DNA from: VSJD01 sp041653875
GTDB taxonomy: Bacteria; Verrucomicrobiota; Kiritimatiellia; JAAZAB01
Length of the DNA stretch: 64,000 nucleotides
Assembly: GCA_041653875.1 (NCBI GenBank)
Contig: JBAZEM010000002.1
Coordinates: 62,001-126,000 of the forward strand
Direction of reading: 5' to 3'
A program made the position numbers and the translations under genes. Below, one piece after another: positions 24,280 to 31,129 of this stretch (its first letter is position 1; each line of letters begins with the position of its first letter). The notes beneath the pieces were generated by a model that had not been told where the DNA came from, ran no database searches, and saw nothing but the letters and a program-made list of their open reading frames with translations.

Positions 24280-26460
24280 TCACGGTTTTGCCGGCGCAGT
24301 CACGGAGGGAACGGGCGCCGTCGGCGCCGTCTGTCGTCCGGCGTCCGTCGTCTGCTGTCTGTCGTCCGTCTTCTGCCCCATGCCCGCCGCGGGCGTAACC
24401 GCAGTGGCGCCGATCGAGACGCCGGACACCGCATTGGATGGGTTCGCCTTCACAGCGGCCAAAGGTATTTTTCCGAATTTATCCATGGTTTGTTGAGCCA
24501 CAATCTCCAGGCCGGTCAGCGGCCGGTTGTCGTCCAGGATCGTGGGTGTAATCATTATGATCAAATTGTTCTTTATCACCTGATCGGTTGTATGCCGGAA
24601 CAAGAGGCCCAGAAGTGGAATATCGCCCAGGATCGGGACTTTTATCTCGACCTTCGACGTTTTATTTTCCACCAGACCGCCGATGGCCACGGTCTGCCCG
24701 CTGGGCACATTGATGCGGGTCGTCAGGTCGCGCGAATCCACAATGGGATAGGTCTTGCCGGTCTGCGGGTTTTTTACGTCGCCGTTATGCGTCGCGGTTT
24801 CCGGCCGGACGGTCAAACGCACGGTATTGTGTTTGAGATCGATTTCCGGAATGACCCACAAGGTCAGGCCCAGGTCGAGAATGATTTCGGGGCCATCGGA
24901 ATAGGTGATGTTGGGGGCCGAGCCCGCCTGGGTATTGTCGGTCTTGACGGTGGGAAGCACCGGGAAGCGCTGGCCGACGTGGATCTTGGCTTCCACCCGG
25001 TTGCCGACCACAAGCTGGGGATGCGAAATCATCTCGGCGTTGTTGTTGTTTTCCAGGGCGCTGAGCACCAGGGCAACCTGTGACACATTCATGAAGGCGG
25101 TGGCCGTCCGGGTTTGCGTCATCGAATCCAGGATGGTGTCGGCGCGTGTGTCGGCAATGTTTTGGCCGCGATTGATGTTGTCGCTGATGGTGCGCGTCGG
25201 CGTGACCACGGTGGTGTCGATCGGGTTGCCCTGGGGATCGTAGGTGCGCGTCGTCGTTTTTTCCTCATACTGCTGGCCGTTGATGTCATACCGCTGATTG
25301 ACGCCGTCAAGATTATTGCGATTATCGAATTGGTTGAAGGTGTTGTTGCGCGAATTCTGCACGGAATGCGAGTCGTTGTAATTCCAATTCAGGTTGTTCA
25401 AGCCCGCCTGCACGCCGAACGCGCCCAGCATGCTCCAGTCAACGCCCGTTTGCTTGCCGCTCGCGGAGGCCACGTTGATAATCCGGGCCTCGATGAAGAC
25501 CTGCGGCTCGCGCTTATCCAGCGCCAGGACCAGGGCCTCGACCTTGTCCACATATTCCTTGATATCCGTGATGACAATCGCCGTCGTAATGCTCGGGTTC
25601 TGGATCGTCAGGGCGGCCTTGGTTTCGGACGACTTCAGGTTGATCACATCCTGCCGGGCGCTTTGGCTGGTGGTGATGGAACCGCGCGGCGAGAGGACTT
25701 TGAATAATTTGATCTGCTCCACCAGGTCTACGGCATTCAGGTAGCGCGGGACCATGGTCCGGGTGATCAGCGGCTTGGTGGCCTCGATTTCCTGGAGCTT
25801 TTTGGGATATATATCGGAGGTGACGACCATGAGAATGCCGGAGGGGTCTTCGATCATGGAGAGGTTCACTGAGCCGAGGGCCAGGTTCAAGGCCGATTTC
25901 CAGTCCACATTTTTCAGGTTGGCCGTGACAAACAGGTTGGTGAACGAGCCGGCCATGATGATGTTGGCGCCCGAAATCTGGGCGAACATGTTCACCACGT
26001 CCTGCACGGGCACATTATCGAACGCCACGGTAATCAGGTTCGTGCCGGCGGGGCCGGCGCTGTCGCCTTTCGTTCCCCCGGATTCCGGCGAGGCGCCGTT
26101 TTTAGCGGCCACCGCTATTTCCGCCACACCACCGGCGTTTTCTTTTTTATCGTTGGCAGGCGTTGAAAAGCGTTCTTCGTTCTTCGTTCTTTGTTCTTCG
26201 TTCGTAAGAGCCGTCTGGACCGAGGCAACGGGCATCCCGGATTGAACTTCGTTCGTTGTCTGTCGTCCCGCCTGCGCTCCGGGAGCTACGGCGGGCATGC
26301 CGGCATCCGCCGTTTCGGCACTGACCGCTGACCGCTGACCGCTGACTTCTGCGGCCGCGGACGCGGCCGTCCGGCCCTCCTGAGCCGCCAACAAGATGGC
26401 GCCAAACGAGAAAACGACGCCGGCAATAAGAACGGGCCAGAACGCTGAAATTTTTCTCAT
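24280..26460 (-). CDS. type IV pilus/type II secretion secretin
   Basis: Outer-membrane ring protein of the PilQ/GspD family, 726 residues. Signal peptide (about 1-27), then a repeat-derived low-complexity region (30-135), an AMIN/STN-like N0 domain (about 143-215, VPVQDVVNMFAQISGANI), NolW-like N-domains, an Asn/Thr-rich insertion (365-425) and the secretin core with VPSGQTVAIGGL and VPILGDIPLLGLLFRHT. Last gene of the ferredoxin-pilMNOP operon. Short tandem arrays at 26170-26203, 26320-26350 and 24327-24375 are translated in frame, the last forming the C-terminal tail. Confidence 0.88.
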   Translation of the reverse strand: MRKISAFWPVLIAGVVFSFGAILLAAQEGRTAASAAAEVSGQRSAVSAETADAGMPAVAPGAQAGRQTTNEVQSGMPVASVQTALTNEEQRTKNEERFSTPANDKKENAGGVAEIAVAAKNGASPESGGTKGDSAGPAGTNLITVAFDNVPVQDVVNMFAQISGANIIMAGSFTNLFVTANLKNVDWKSALNLALGSVNLSMIEDPSGILMVVTSDIYPKKLQEIEATKPLITRTMVPRYLNAVDLVEQIKLFKVLSPRGSITTSQSARQDVINLKSSETKAALTIQNPSITTAIVITDIKEYVDKVEALVLALDKREPQVFIEARIINVASASGKQTGVDWSMLGAFGVQAGLNNLNWNYNDSHSVQNSRNNTFNQFDNRNNLDGVNQRYDINGQQYEEKTTTRTYDPQGNPIDTTVVTPTRTISDNINRGQNIADTRADTILDSMTQTRTATAFMNVSQVALVLSALENNNNAEMISHPQLVVGNRVEAKIHVGQRFPVLPTVKTDNTQAGSAPNITYSDGPEIILDLGLTLWVIPEIDLKHNTVRLTVRPETATHNGDVKNPQTGKTYPIVDSRDLTTRINVPSGQTVAIGGLVENKTSKVEIKVPILGDIPLLGLLFRHTTDQVIKNNLIIMITPTILDDNRPLTGLEIVAQQTMDKFGKIPLAAVKANPSNAVSGVSIGATAVTPAAGMGQKTDDRQQTTDAGRQTAPTAPVPSVTAPAKP
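24327..24375. repeat. in-frame tandem repeat (GTCGTCTGCTGTCTGTCG family) in the secretin tail
   Basis: About five degenerate units with a 7-8 nt period, translated as QKTDDRQQTTDAGRQ near the secretin C-terminus. Same family as 15644-15676, 27457-27490 and 29618-29672. Confidence 0.75.
26170..26203. repeat. in-frame tandem repeat (GTTCTTCGTTC family) in the secretin
   Basis: About four units of CGTTCTT(T/C)GTTC; read on the minus strand as TNEEQRTKNEER. The same family is intergenic at 19833, 27442, 29514 and 62161. Confidence 0.75.
26320..26350. repeat. in-frame tandem repeat (CTGACCG family) in the secretin
   Basis: ACTGACCGCTGACCGCTGAC: three heptamers plus a variant, read on the minus strand as EVSGQRSAVSAE just after the signal peptide. 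Confidence 0.7.
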
Positions 26461-26469
26461 GATGTCCCT

Positions 26470-26690
26470 TAAATTAGGCCCCGCAGCGGGGCGACTTTTT
26501 TATAACGCCCGGTGAGGGCACCGGGCCTACAGCATTTTTGTAGGCCGGGTCCCCCGACCCGGCGGGATTGTCATGCCATAGGCAGTCTGCCCGAGCTCGG
26601 CCAGCACGGCGACGGTCGCGGCGCATAGCGCCCCTCCCATCAACTTTGTCCGCCGCAGGCGGATCCGCCTTTGGCGGGAAACTCCTATTC
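26470..26690. repeat. REP-like palindromic mosaic
   Basis: Modules in order: GGCCCCGCAGCGGGGC, CGCCCGGTGAGGGCACCGGG, a CCGGGTCCCCCGACCCGG hairpin, and TCCGCCGCAGGCGGATCCGC with CTTTGGCGGGAAACTCCT. It lies between the lipoprotein and secretin genes of one operon. Confidence 0.78.
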
Positions 26691-26698
26691 GTATATTT

Positions 26699-27364
26699 TT
26701 ACGGGGTCTGGGTGATCGTGGCGGAGGCCGTCCGGCCATTGGCATCGATCACCGTTACGGCATTCTGCCCATAAGCGCCGGCCACAGCCTTATAAGCCGC
26801 CACGTAACTGGAGCTTGCGGAATAAGAAACCGTGCCCAGCGCGGGATTTCCGGAAGTCCAGGAATAAGGCGGCGTGCCGCCGCTCACGGAGAACGACGCA
26901 TACAACGCCCCACCGGAAAGCGAAACCGAAGCTGGAGAAATGGTCATGGTGTCCGTCCCCACCGGGGAAATATGCGCCACGGCATAGTGACCACTTTCGT
27001 CCTGGACAATCACGTCGTTGTTGCCCACCACGATGCAGGTATAAATGGCCTGATCGGCGCCTTTGGAATCGATTTTTCCGTTGCGGCTATCGGATACCCC
27101 CCAATGAAAAGCGCCATCCCCGCCGCTGGCTTTAAATACCAACGTTTGCCCGATAATATTGGCGGTGCCGTTGGCCGGTGAAAGTGTCAGGACAACGGCC
27201 GAGGGCGTATCGCGGGACACCGACGTATATGGATGGGCGGCAAGATAAGCATCCACCCCGCTACTGTCCTCTTCGGTTGTGCCCTCACACCCGCTGAAGG
27301 CCAGAAGCACAGCCAAACAGGCCATCGGCAAACCAACCCATAGTCCCATGCGCCATATTTTCAT
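26699..27364 (-). CDS. Ig-like lipoprotein of the pilus/secretion operon
   Basis: 221 residues from ATG 27364, chosen because AGGAGGG lies four to five bases upstream. The N-terminus is a lipoprotein signal with LLAFSGC and lipidated C26. Two repeated Ig-like or BACON-like beta modules follow; each has the G-G-D/T-x-x-Y/F-x-W-x-x-x-x-x-x-G-x-(I/V) pattern (ASGGDGAFHWGVSDSRNGKI; SGGTPPYSWTSGNPALGTV). It sits between the PilP-like and secretin genes. A pilotin or secretin-stabilising role is possible from its position; it does not resemble a known pilotin. Confidence 0.7.
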   Translation of the reverse strand: MKIWRMGLWVGLPMACLAVLLAFSGCEGTTEEDSSGVDAYLAAHPYTSVSRDTPSAVVLTLSPANGTANIIGQTLVFKASGGDGAFHWGVSDSRNGKIDSKGADQAIYTCIVVGNNDVIVQDESGHYAVAHISPVGTDTMTISPASVSLSGGALYASFSVSGGTPPYSWTSGNPALGTVSYSASSSYVAAYKAVAGAYGQNAVTVIDANGRTASATITQTP

Positions 27365-27441
27365 AAACCCTCCTGCAATACGATTAGCTGTTTCAAGGTA
27401 ATGAATTCCGGTGGTTACATCAAGGATAAAGATAGGCCGAT

Positions 27442-27490
27442 CTGTTCTTGGTTCTTGTCCGTCGTCTGTCACCTGTCGTCCCTCTTCCGT
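27442..27490. repeat. tandem repeat (TTCTTGGTTCTTG and GTCCGTCGTCTG families)
   Basis: Two families joined, ending exactly at the pilP-like stop codon. Composite order as at 19833 and 29514-29672. Confidence 0.7.
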
Positions 27491-27933
27491 CACTCCCGCG
27501 GCTCGATTTCGACCCGTTTCAACGAAATGGCGCGGACAACGAACACAACCACCTGCCCATCCACCGTGACGCCGACCTCATCGCCGGCGCGAACAATGCT
27601 TCCGTTGATATTGGCGACATACGTATTTCCGCGCTTAACAATCCCGCTAACCCGCAAGAGGACTTTGGCTTTGGCCTTCAGATCGATACTGGGCGGCGGA
27701 ACATTGGAAACGGCCGCGGAGTTTGCCGCCAAGACCTGTAATTCCGACATGGGCGGAAGATACCCGACAGGACTGAAGGGGTCCCTTAGCGTAAGAGCAT
27801 AATCCGCCTCGTCCCCAACGACCACGTTCATCTTGGCAGGCGTCGCAACACTGGCGGAGGGCGGGGCGGCATCGGCGGCAACCCTTGCGCCGGCCAGCAA
27901 GCCGATGACAACATATATTATCGAGGAATTCAT
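27490..27933 (-). CDS. PilP/GspC-like pilus assembly protein
   Basis: 147 residues from ATG 27933. Signal or anchor helix (about 2-20), a linker, then a DPFSPVGY motif (about 52-59) and a small beta-domain (about 85-147, RVSGIVKRGNTYVANINGSI) resembling the homology region of PilP/GspC, which links the inner-membrane PilNO complex to the secretin. Position directly after pilO supports it. Confidence 0.65.
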   Translation of the reverse strand: MNSSIIYVVIGLLAGARVAADAAPPSASVATPAKMNVVVGDEADYALTLRDPFSPVGYLPPMSELQVLAANSAAVSNVPPPSIDLKAKAKVLLRVSGIVKRGNTYVANINGSIVRAGDEVGVTVDGQVVVFVVRAISLKRVEIEPRE

Positions 27934-27953
27934 AAAAGCGATTATTCTGCGAA

Positions 27954-28074
27954 TCAGGCCCCGCAACAGGACAACTTTGATTCCCTCTCCCTTGGGAGAG
28001 GGTTAGGATGAGGGGCTTCCGTCGTGACTTCCCCACACCCATGCCCTCTCCCAAGGGAGAGGGAGCAACTTTAA
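27954..28074. repeat. palindrome remnant and inverted CCCTCTCC repeat
   Basis: A degenerate GGCCCCGC module, then TTCCCTCTCCCTTGGGAGAG with GGTTAGGATGAGGGG, inverted as GCCCTCTCCCAAGGGAGAGG at 28042-28063. This last element is a type seen in many bacterial genomes. Confidence 0.7.
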
Positions 28075-28082
28075 AATTCTTA

Positions 28083-28709
28083 TCATTTTGGCCCCGGAGT
28101 CGGCGCCTTTTGCTCCGGTTCCAATAAAAATTCCGGACGTTTATCGGGATTGGCCCAAATCAGCCAAGCCACAATGAAATTGACGTTATGGACGGCCGGC
28201 TTGCCATCCTGGGGCGTAATGACGAGACCCGCCACGGATACCAGGGGATTGCTTTTCTGGATCCGATAAAAGCAGCGGGCCAGATCGTTGATTCCCGCCT
28301 GCCCCGCCACGCGCACGCGATATATCTTGAACAGACTGTTCCAAGCGGCCACGTTGAGCGCCTCGTCTTCCGTCACGCTTGCGATTTGCACATTCAAGCC
28401 CGCGCAGCAGGAGCGAATTTGCTGTTCCCGGCCCAGCAGGTAATTGCCGAGCACGGGCAATGGAATATTCGCGGCTAAAGCGCGGATATCGGCGCGCGTC
28501 TGAACCAAATCTCGCTGGATGGCCGCCCCCGTCCGCGTCACTTCCCGGGCTTTATCCAACTGTTCCCGCAAAGATTTTGTATTTTCACGGTTCTCCTTCA
28601 CGGAGGCGATCATGGGCGCCACGACGAACTGGACGCTCACAAAGAAGCCGATGGCGCCGCCGAGCGCGACCAGCCCCCATTGTTGCATTTGTTTTTTCGT
28701 CAAGGGCAT
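28083..28709 (-). CDS. pilO: PilO/Amuc_1100-like pilus inner-membrane protein
   Basis: 208 residues: one membrane helix (about 12-33), a coiled coil (38-75) and a ferredoxin-like C-terminal domain (about 95-195). Length, topology and position between PilN-like and PilP-like genes match PilO; in PVC bacteria the well-known relative is Amuc_1100 of Akkermansia, encoded beside a secretin and PilM-like gene in the same way. Pro-rich C-terminal tail (EQKAPTPGPK). Confidence 0.72.
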   Translation of the reverse strand: MPLTKKQMQQWGLVALGGAIGFFVSVQFVVAPMIASVKENRENTKSLREQLDKAREVTRTGAAIQRDLVQTRADIRALAANIPLPVLGNYLLGREQQIRSCCAGLNVQIASVTEDEALNVAAWNSLFKIYRVRVAGQAGINDLARCFYRIQKSNPLVSVAGLVITPQDGKPAVHNVNFIVAWLIWANPDKRPEFLLEPEQKAPTPGPK

Positions 28710-28721
28710 GGCACTCCCGAA

Positions 28722-28863
28722 TAAAATGAAAAATGAAGAATGCAGAATGCAGAATGATCGAAAATACGACTTCCAAACTCAATTTTCATTATCACTTCCT
28801 CGCCTCTGCCCTCCATCGTTAAGCCCGTCACTCTGCCAATTCTGCATTCTGCATTCTGCATTT
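28722..28863. repeat. opposing tandem repeats (GAATGCAGAATGCA / ATTCTGCATTCTGC)
   Basis: Left arm 28722-28757 (AATGAAGAATGCAGAATGCA) and right arm 28837-28863 (AATTCTGCATTCTGCATTCT) are mutually complementary across a 79-bp spacer and would form a hairpin between pilN and pilO. Confidence 0.75.
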
Positions 28864-28871
28864 GATTGCCG

Positions 28872-29513
28872 TCACTTGGTCTTCGCCGCCGGAGCGGCCG
28901 GCTGAACGAAGAGCCGCGGCTTTAAGACACACTCGATATCAAAAACTCGCTCATCCTGCTCGTCGAGCGCTTCCGAAGCGGCGAAGCGTTTCACCTCGAC
29001 CTGGGCCACGATATCCGGGAAAGGCGGCTCTATTTTCAGCGCCTGGCATAGAAGCTGGACATCGGCTTCCGGGCGTTCCCCGGCGACCTTGCCTTTCATC
29101 AAGATTCCAGCGATCCGCCCAAACACCGGGCCCACCGCGCCAACTCTCTCGTTGAGCACCCATTGGGTCAGTTGAATGGTTTGCGGCGCCGCGCGTTGTA
29201 GCCCGCGCAGCAACCGACAGGCATCCAACCTTGAATCGCTCCACCCCTGGATGTCCGCCTTTATGCTTTGGACGTCTTTAAATTCCTTTTCGAGGCTTAG
29301 GACCTTTTTATACTCAGGGTCAATCTGGCTCTTTTCCTGCTCGACGATATTCCGGTCGCGCTTGGATGACTGGTAAGTCACGACAAGAACCGAAAACAAA
29401 CCCAGCAGAATAAGGGGCACGATGACCGCCGTCAGGCGAACGATAAATTTCCGGCTCACCGAACTGCCGCTGCGGCGCTCCGTGTCGAGCATGAAATCCA
29501 CTTGCAGGTTCAT
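28872..29513 (-). CDS. pilN: PilN-like pilus inner-membrane protein
   Basis: 213 residues: short cytoplasmic N-terminus beginning MNLQVDFMLDTERR (analogous to the PilN segment that binds PilM), a membrane helix (about 24-46), coiled coil (50-85) and a periplasmic alpha/beta domain. Position after pilM and before pilO supports PilN/GspL-C. The middle RLLRGLQRAAPQTIQLTQW segment fits the PilN core. Confidence 0.7.
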   Translation of the reverse strand: MNLQVDFMLDTERRSGSSVSRKFIVRLTAVIVPLILLGLFSVLVVTYQSSKRDRNIVEQEKSQIDPEYKKVLSLEKEFKDVQSIKADIQGWSDSRLDACRLLRGLQRAAPQTIQLTQWVLNERVGAVGPVFGRIAGILMKGKVAGERPEADVQLLCQALKIEPPFPDIVAQVEVKRFAASEALDEQDERVFDIECVLKPRLFVQPAAPAAKTK

Positions 29514-29570
29514 CGTTCTTCGTTCCCGGTTCCTGGTTCTTCGTTTTCACGCGTCGCGTCCTACGCGAAA
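29514..29570. repeat. composite tandem repeat, second copy of the 28-bp junction
   Basis: GTTCTTCGTTCCCGGTTCCT then TTCACGCGTCGCGTCCTACG. Bases 29528-29555 are identical to 19840-19867. Begins at the pilN start codon region. Confidence 0.72.
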
Positions 29571-29585
29571 CATGCTTTCTTGCAA

Positions 29586-29606
29586 GATCGCCGTTCTATC
29601 GAACGG
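29586..29606. repeat. GCCGTTCTATCGAACGGC palindrome
   Basis: An isolated 18-bp hairpin module of the kind also found at 8502, 21885, 31035 and 60003. Confidence 0.75.
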
Positions 29607-29617
29607 CGGCTACACCG

Positions 29618-29672
29618 TCGCTCTCCGTCGTCTGCCGTCTGCCCTCTGCCGTCTGATTTCCGGCGTCCGTCT
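29618..29672. repeat. tandem repeat (CCGTCGTCTGCCGTCTGCC family)
   Basis: About six degenerate 7-nt units, ending just before the pilM stop codon. Confidence 0.75.
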
Positions 29673-30719
29673 TCAAGCGCCCGGCCCGACCAGGCCTTCT
29701 TCAGACATGGCCAGGGCGGCGCCCATGGCGGCGGCAAATTGCGACTTGCATTTCTCGAATTTTTTGGGAAGCGCGTCGGCCATTAACTTGACGCCTTCAA
29801 ATGGCTGCCACGTGTCGGCGTCTAATCCCAGGGCCAGCTTGATTTCATTCAGCCAATCGCGCGAGATGCGCGGATCGTCGGCCACATATATTTTGGAAAT
29901 ACGGCAATTTTCGCGGCGCTCCACAAAATGCTTGGATATGACCAATTGCTTGATAAAGGGATCGGCCAAATCCTTGACCAAATGGGAAATGTCAAAAGAT
30001 CGGTCCACCACAACATCCTGGGCGGTCTGGCGGTCGAATCCCATGCTTTTTTCGATTCGATCCAACAGGTTGAAATGTCCGAAGTCGAATTTCCTGATCA
30101 GAATCAGCTCGAGTTTTTTAAAAAACGCGAAATACGTGACGCGGGCGCCGAACTCAATAACCCCAATGGCTTCATCCTGCGCGGTTTTGCCGGGACCATG
30201 CATAAAAGCGGACATAACGGCAAGGGCGCCCAATTCCACGGTGACGGGAACCGGCAGGCCGGAAGGAAACACGGCACAGGCCGCCTGAACCTGGGATTCA
30301 GGAATGGCCACGGTCAGCAACCGCGTTTCGGAATGCGTCTGGCTGACGATCCGATAGCCAAACCGGTAGGCGCCCCCTTCCACGCCCATGTGCTCGCGAA
30401 TCTGCTCCTCCACCTGGCCTTCGAGGACACCCGGCAAATTCAACAACTTGACGATGGCGTCATATCCCGGGATGCAGATGGCGACATAGCGGGAAGCCAT
30501 GTTCTTCGGCAACTCGAAGGCATTGACTTGGGCCTCGTCGCCGATGTCCACGGCGGGCAATATATCCGCGGCCGTCACCGCATATTCGCCGCCGTTCAGC
30601 TTTAAACGTAAACAGCGGACCGCGGCCGCATCGAAATCCACTACCACCAGGTCCTGAGGCGGCTTGCGCTGGGTTCGGAACATTTTCCGGGCCGCCCGAA
30701 GTTGGTCGAAAATAGTCAT
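29673..30719 (-). CDS. pilM: PilM-like actin-fold pilus assembly protein
   Basis: 348 residues with the PilM/GspL-cytoplasmic arrangement: an N-terminal strand DLVVVDFDAAAVRCLRLKL (about 23-41), a middle ATPase-like subdomain and IGVIEFGARVTYFAFF (about 205-220) matching the second phosphate-binding strand. First pilus gene of the operon, three bases after the ferredoxin gene. It would bind the PilN N-terminus on the cytoplasmic face. Confidence 0.75.
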   Translation of the reverse strand: MTIFDQLRAARKMFRTQRKPPQDLVVVDFDAAAVRCLRLKLNGGEYAVTAADILPAVDIGDEAQVNAFELPKNMASRYVAICIPGYDAIVKLLNLPGVLEGQVEEQIREHMGVEGGAYRFGYRIVSQTHSETRLLTVAIPESQVQAACAVFPSGLPVPVTVELGALAVMSAFMHGPGKTAQDEAIGVIEFGARVTYFAFFKKLELILIRKFDFGHFNLLDRIEKSMGFDRQTAQDVVVDRSFDISHLVKDLADPFIKQLVISKHFVERRENCRISKIYVADDPRISRDWLNEIKLALGLDADTWQPFEGVKLMADALPKKFEKCKSQFAAAMGAALAMSEEGLVGPGA

Positions 30720-30722
30720 CGT

Positions 30723-30911
30723 TTAATCTTCGATTTTAATGGCTTCGACCGGGCAATTATCGGCGGCTTCCCGACAGGCCGCCTGGGCATCTTCGGGCAC
30801 GCGCTCGACGAGCACCTTGGCGACGGCGCCGTCAATTTCGAATACCGCCGGGCAAGTATCGACGCACAATCCGCATCCGGTGCATAAATCGACATCCACA
30901 ATCGCTTTCAT
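30723..30911 (-). CDS. [4Fe-4S] ferredoxin
   Basis: A 62-residue one-cluster ferredoxin. Ligands C10, C13, C16 (DLCTGCGLCVDTC) and C53 (NCPVEAI); C20 and C46 remain and could form the disulfide seen in single-cluster ferredoxins. AAAGGAGG lies five bases upstream. It is followed after three bases by pilM, so a soluble electron carrier heads the pilus/secretion operon. Confidence 0.93.
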   Translation of the reverse strand: MKAIVDVDLCTGCGLCVDTCPAVFEIDGAVAKVLVERVPEDAQAACREAADNCPVEAIKIED

Positions 30912-30931
30912 AGGGACCTCCTTTTTGGGTT

Positions 30932-30960
30932 AATGTAAAACATTACGTTGCCAATGCCAA
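30932..30960 (-). promoter_or_regulatory. promoter and possible operator of the ferredoxin-pil operon
   Basis: TTGGCA, a 17-bp spacer and TACATT on the minus strand, followed by the strong ribosome site of the ferredoxin. The -10 box overlaps the inverted repeat AATGT-TTT-ACATT (30932-30944), a plausible repressor site. Confidence 0.5.
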
Positions 30961-31003
30961 ATCAAAAACAGAGCCAACGTGCAACCCCAGTTATGCGGGG
31001 GAG

Positions 31004-31062
31004 GGTGTAGATGCGGTTCGATAGAACCGCGGATTGCCGTTCTATCGAACGGCAACTACACC
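31004..31062. repeat. paired GTTCGATAGAAC palindromes in inverted arrangement
   Basis: GGTGTAGATGCGGTTCGATA and its near mirror ending TCGAACGGCAACTACACC form a 59-bp inverted repeat in which each arm is itself a palindrome. Confidence 0.8.
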
Positions 31063-31129
31063 TGATGTGCGATGTCCAATACTGTTATGCGCATATCTTC
31101 CCCACGTAACTGAGGGATTACACCAACGC

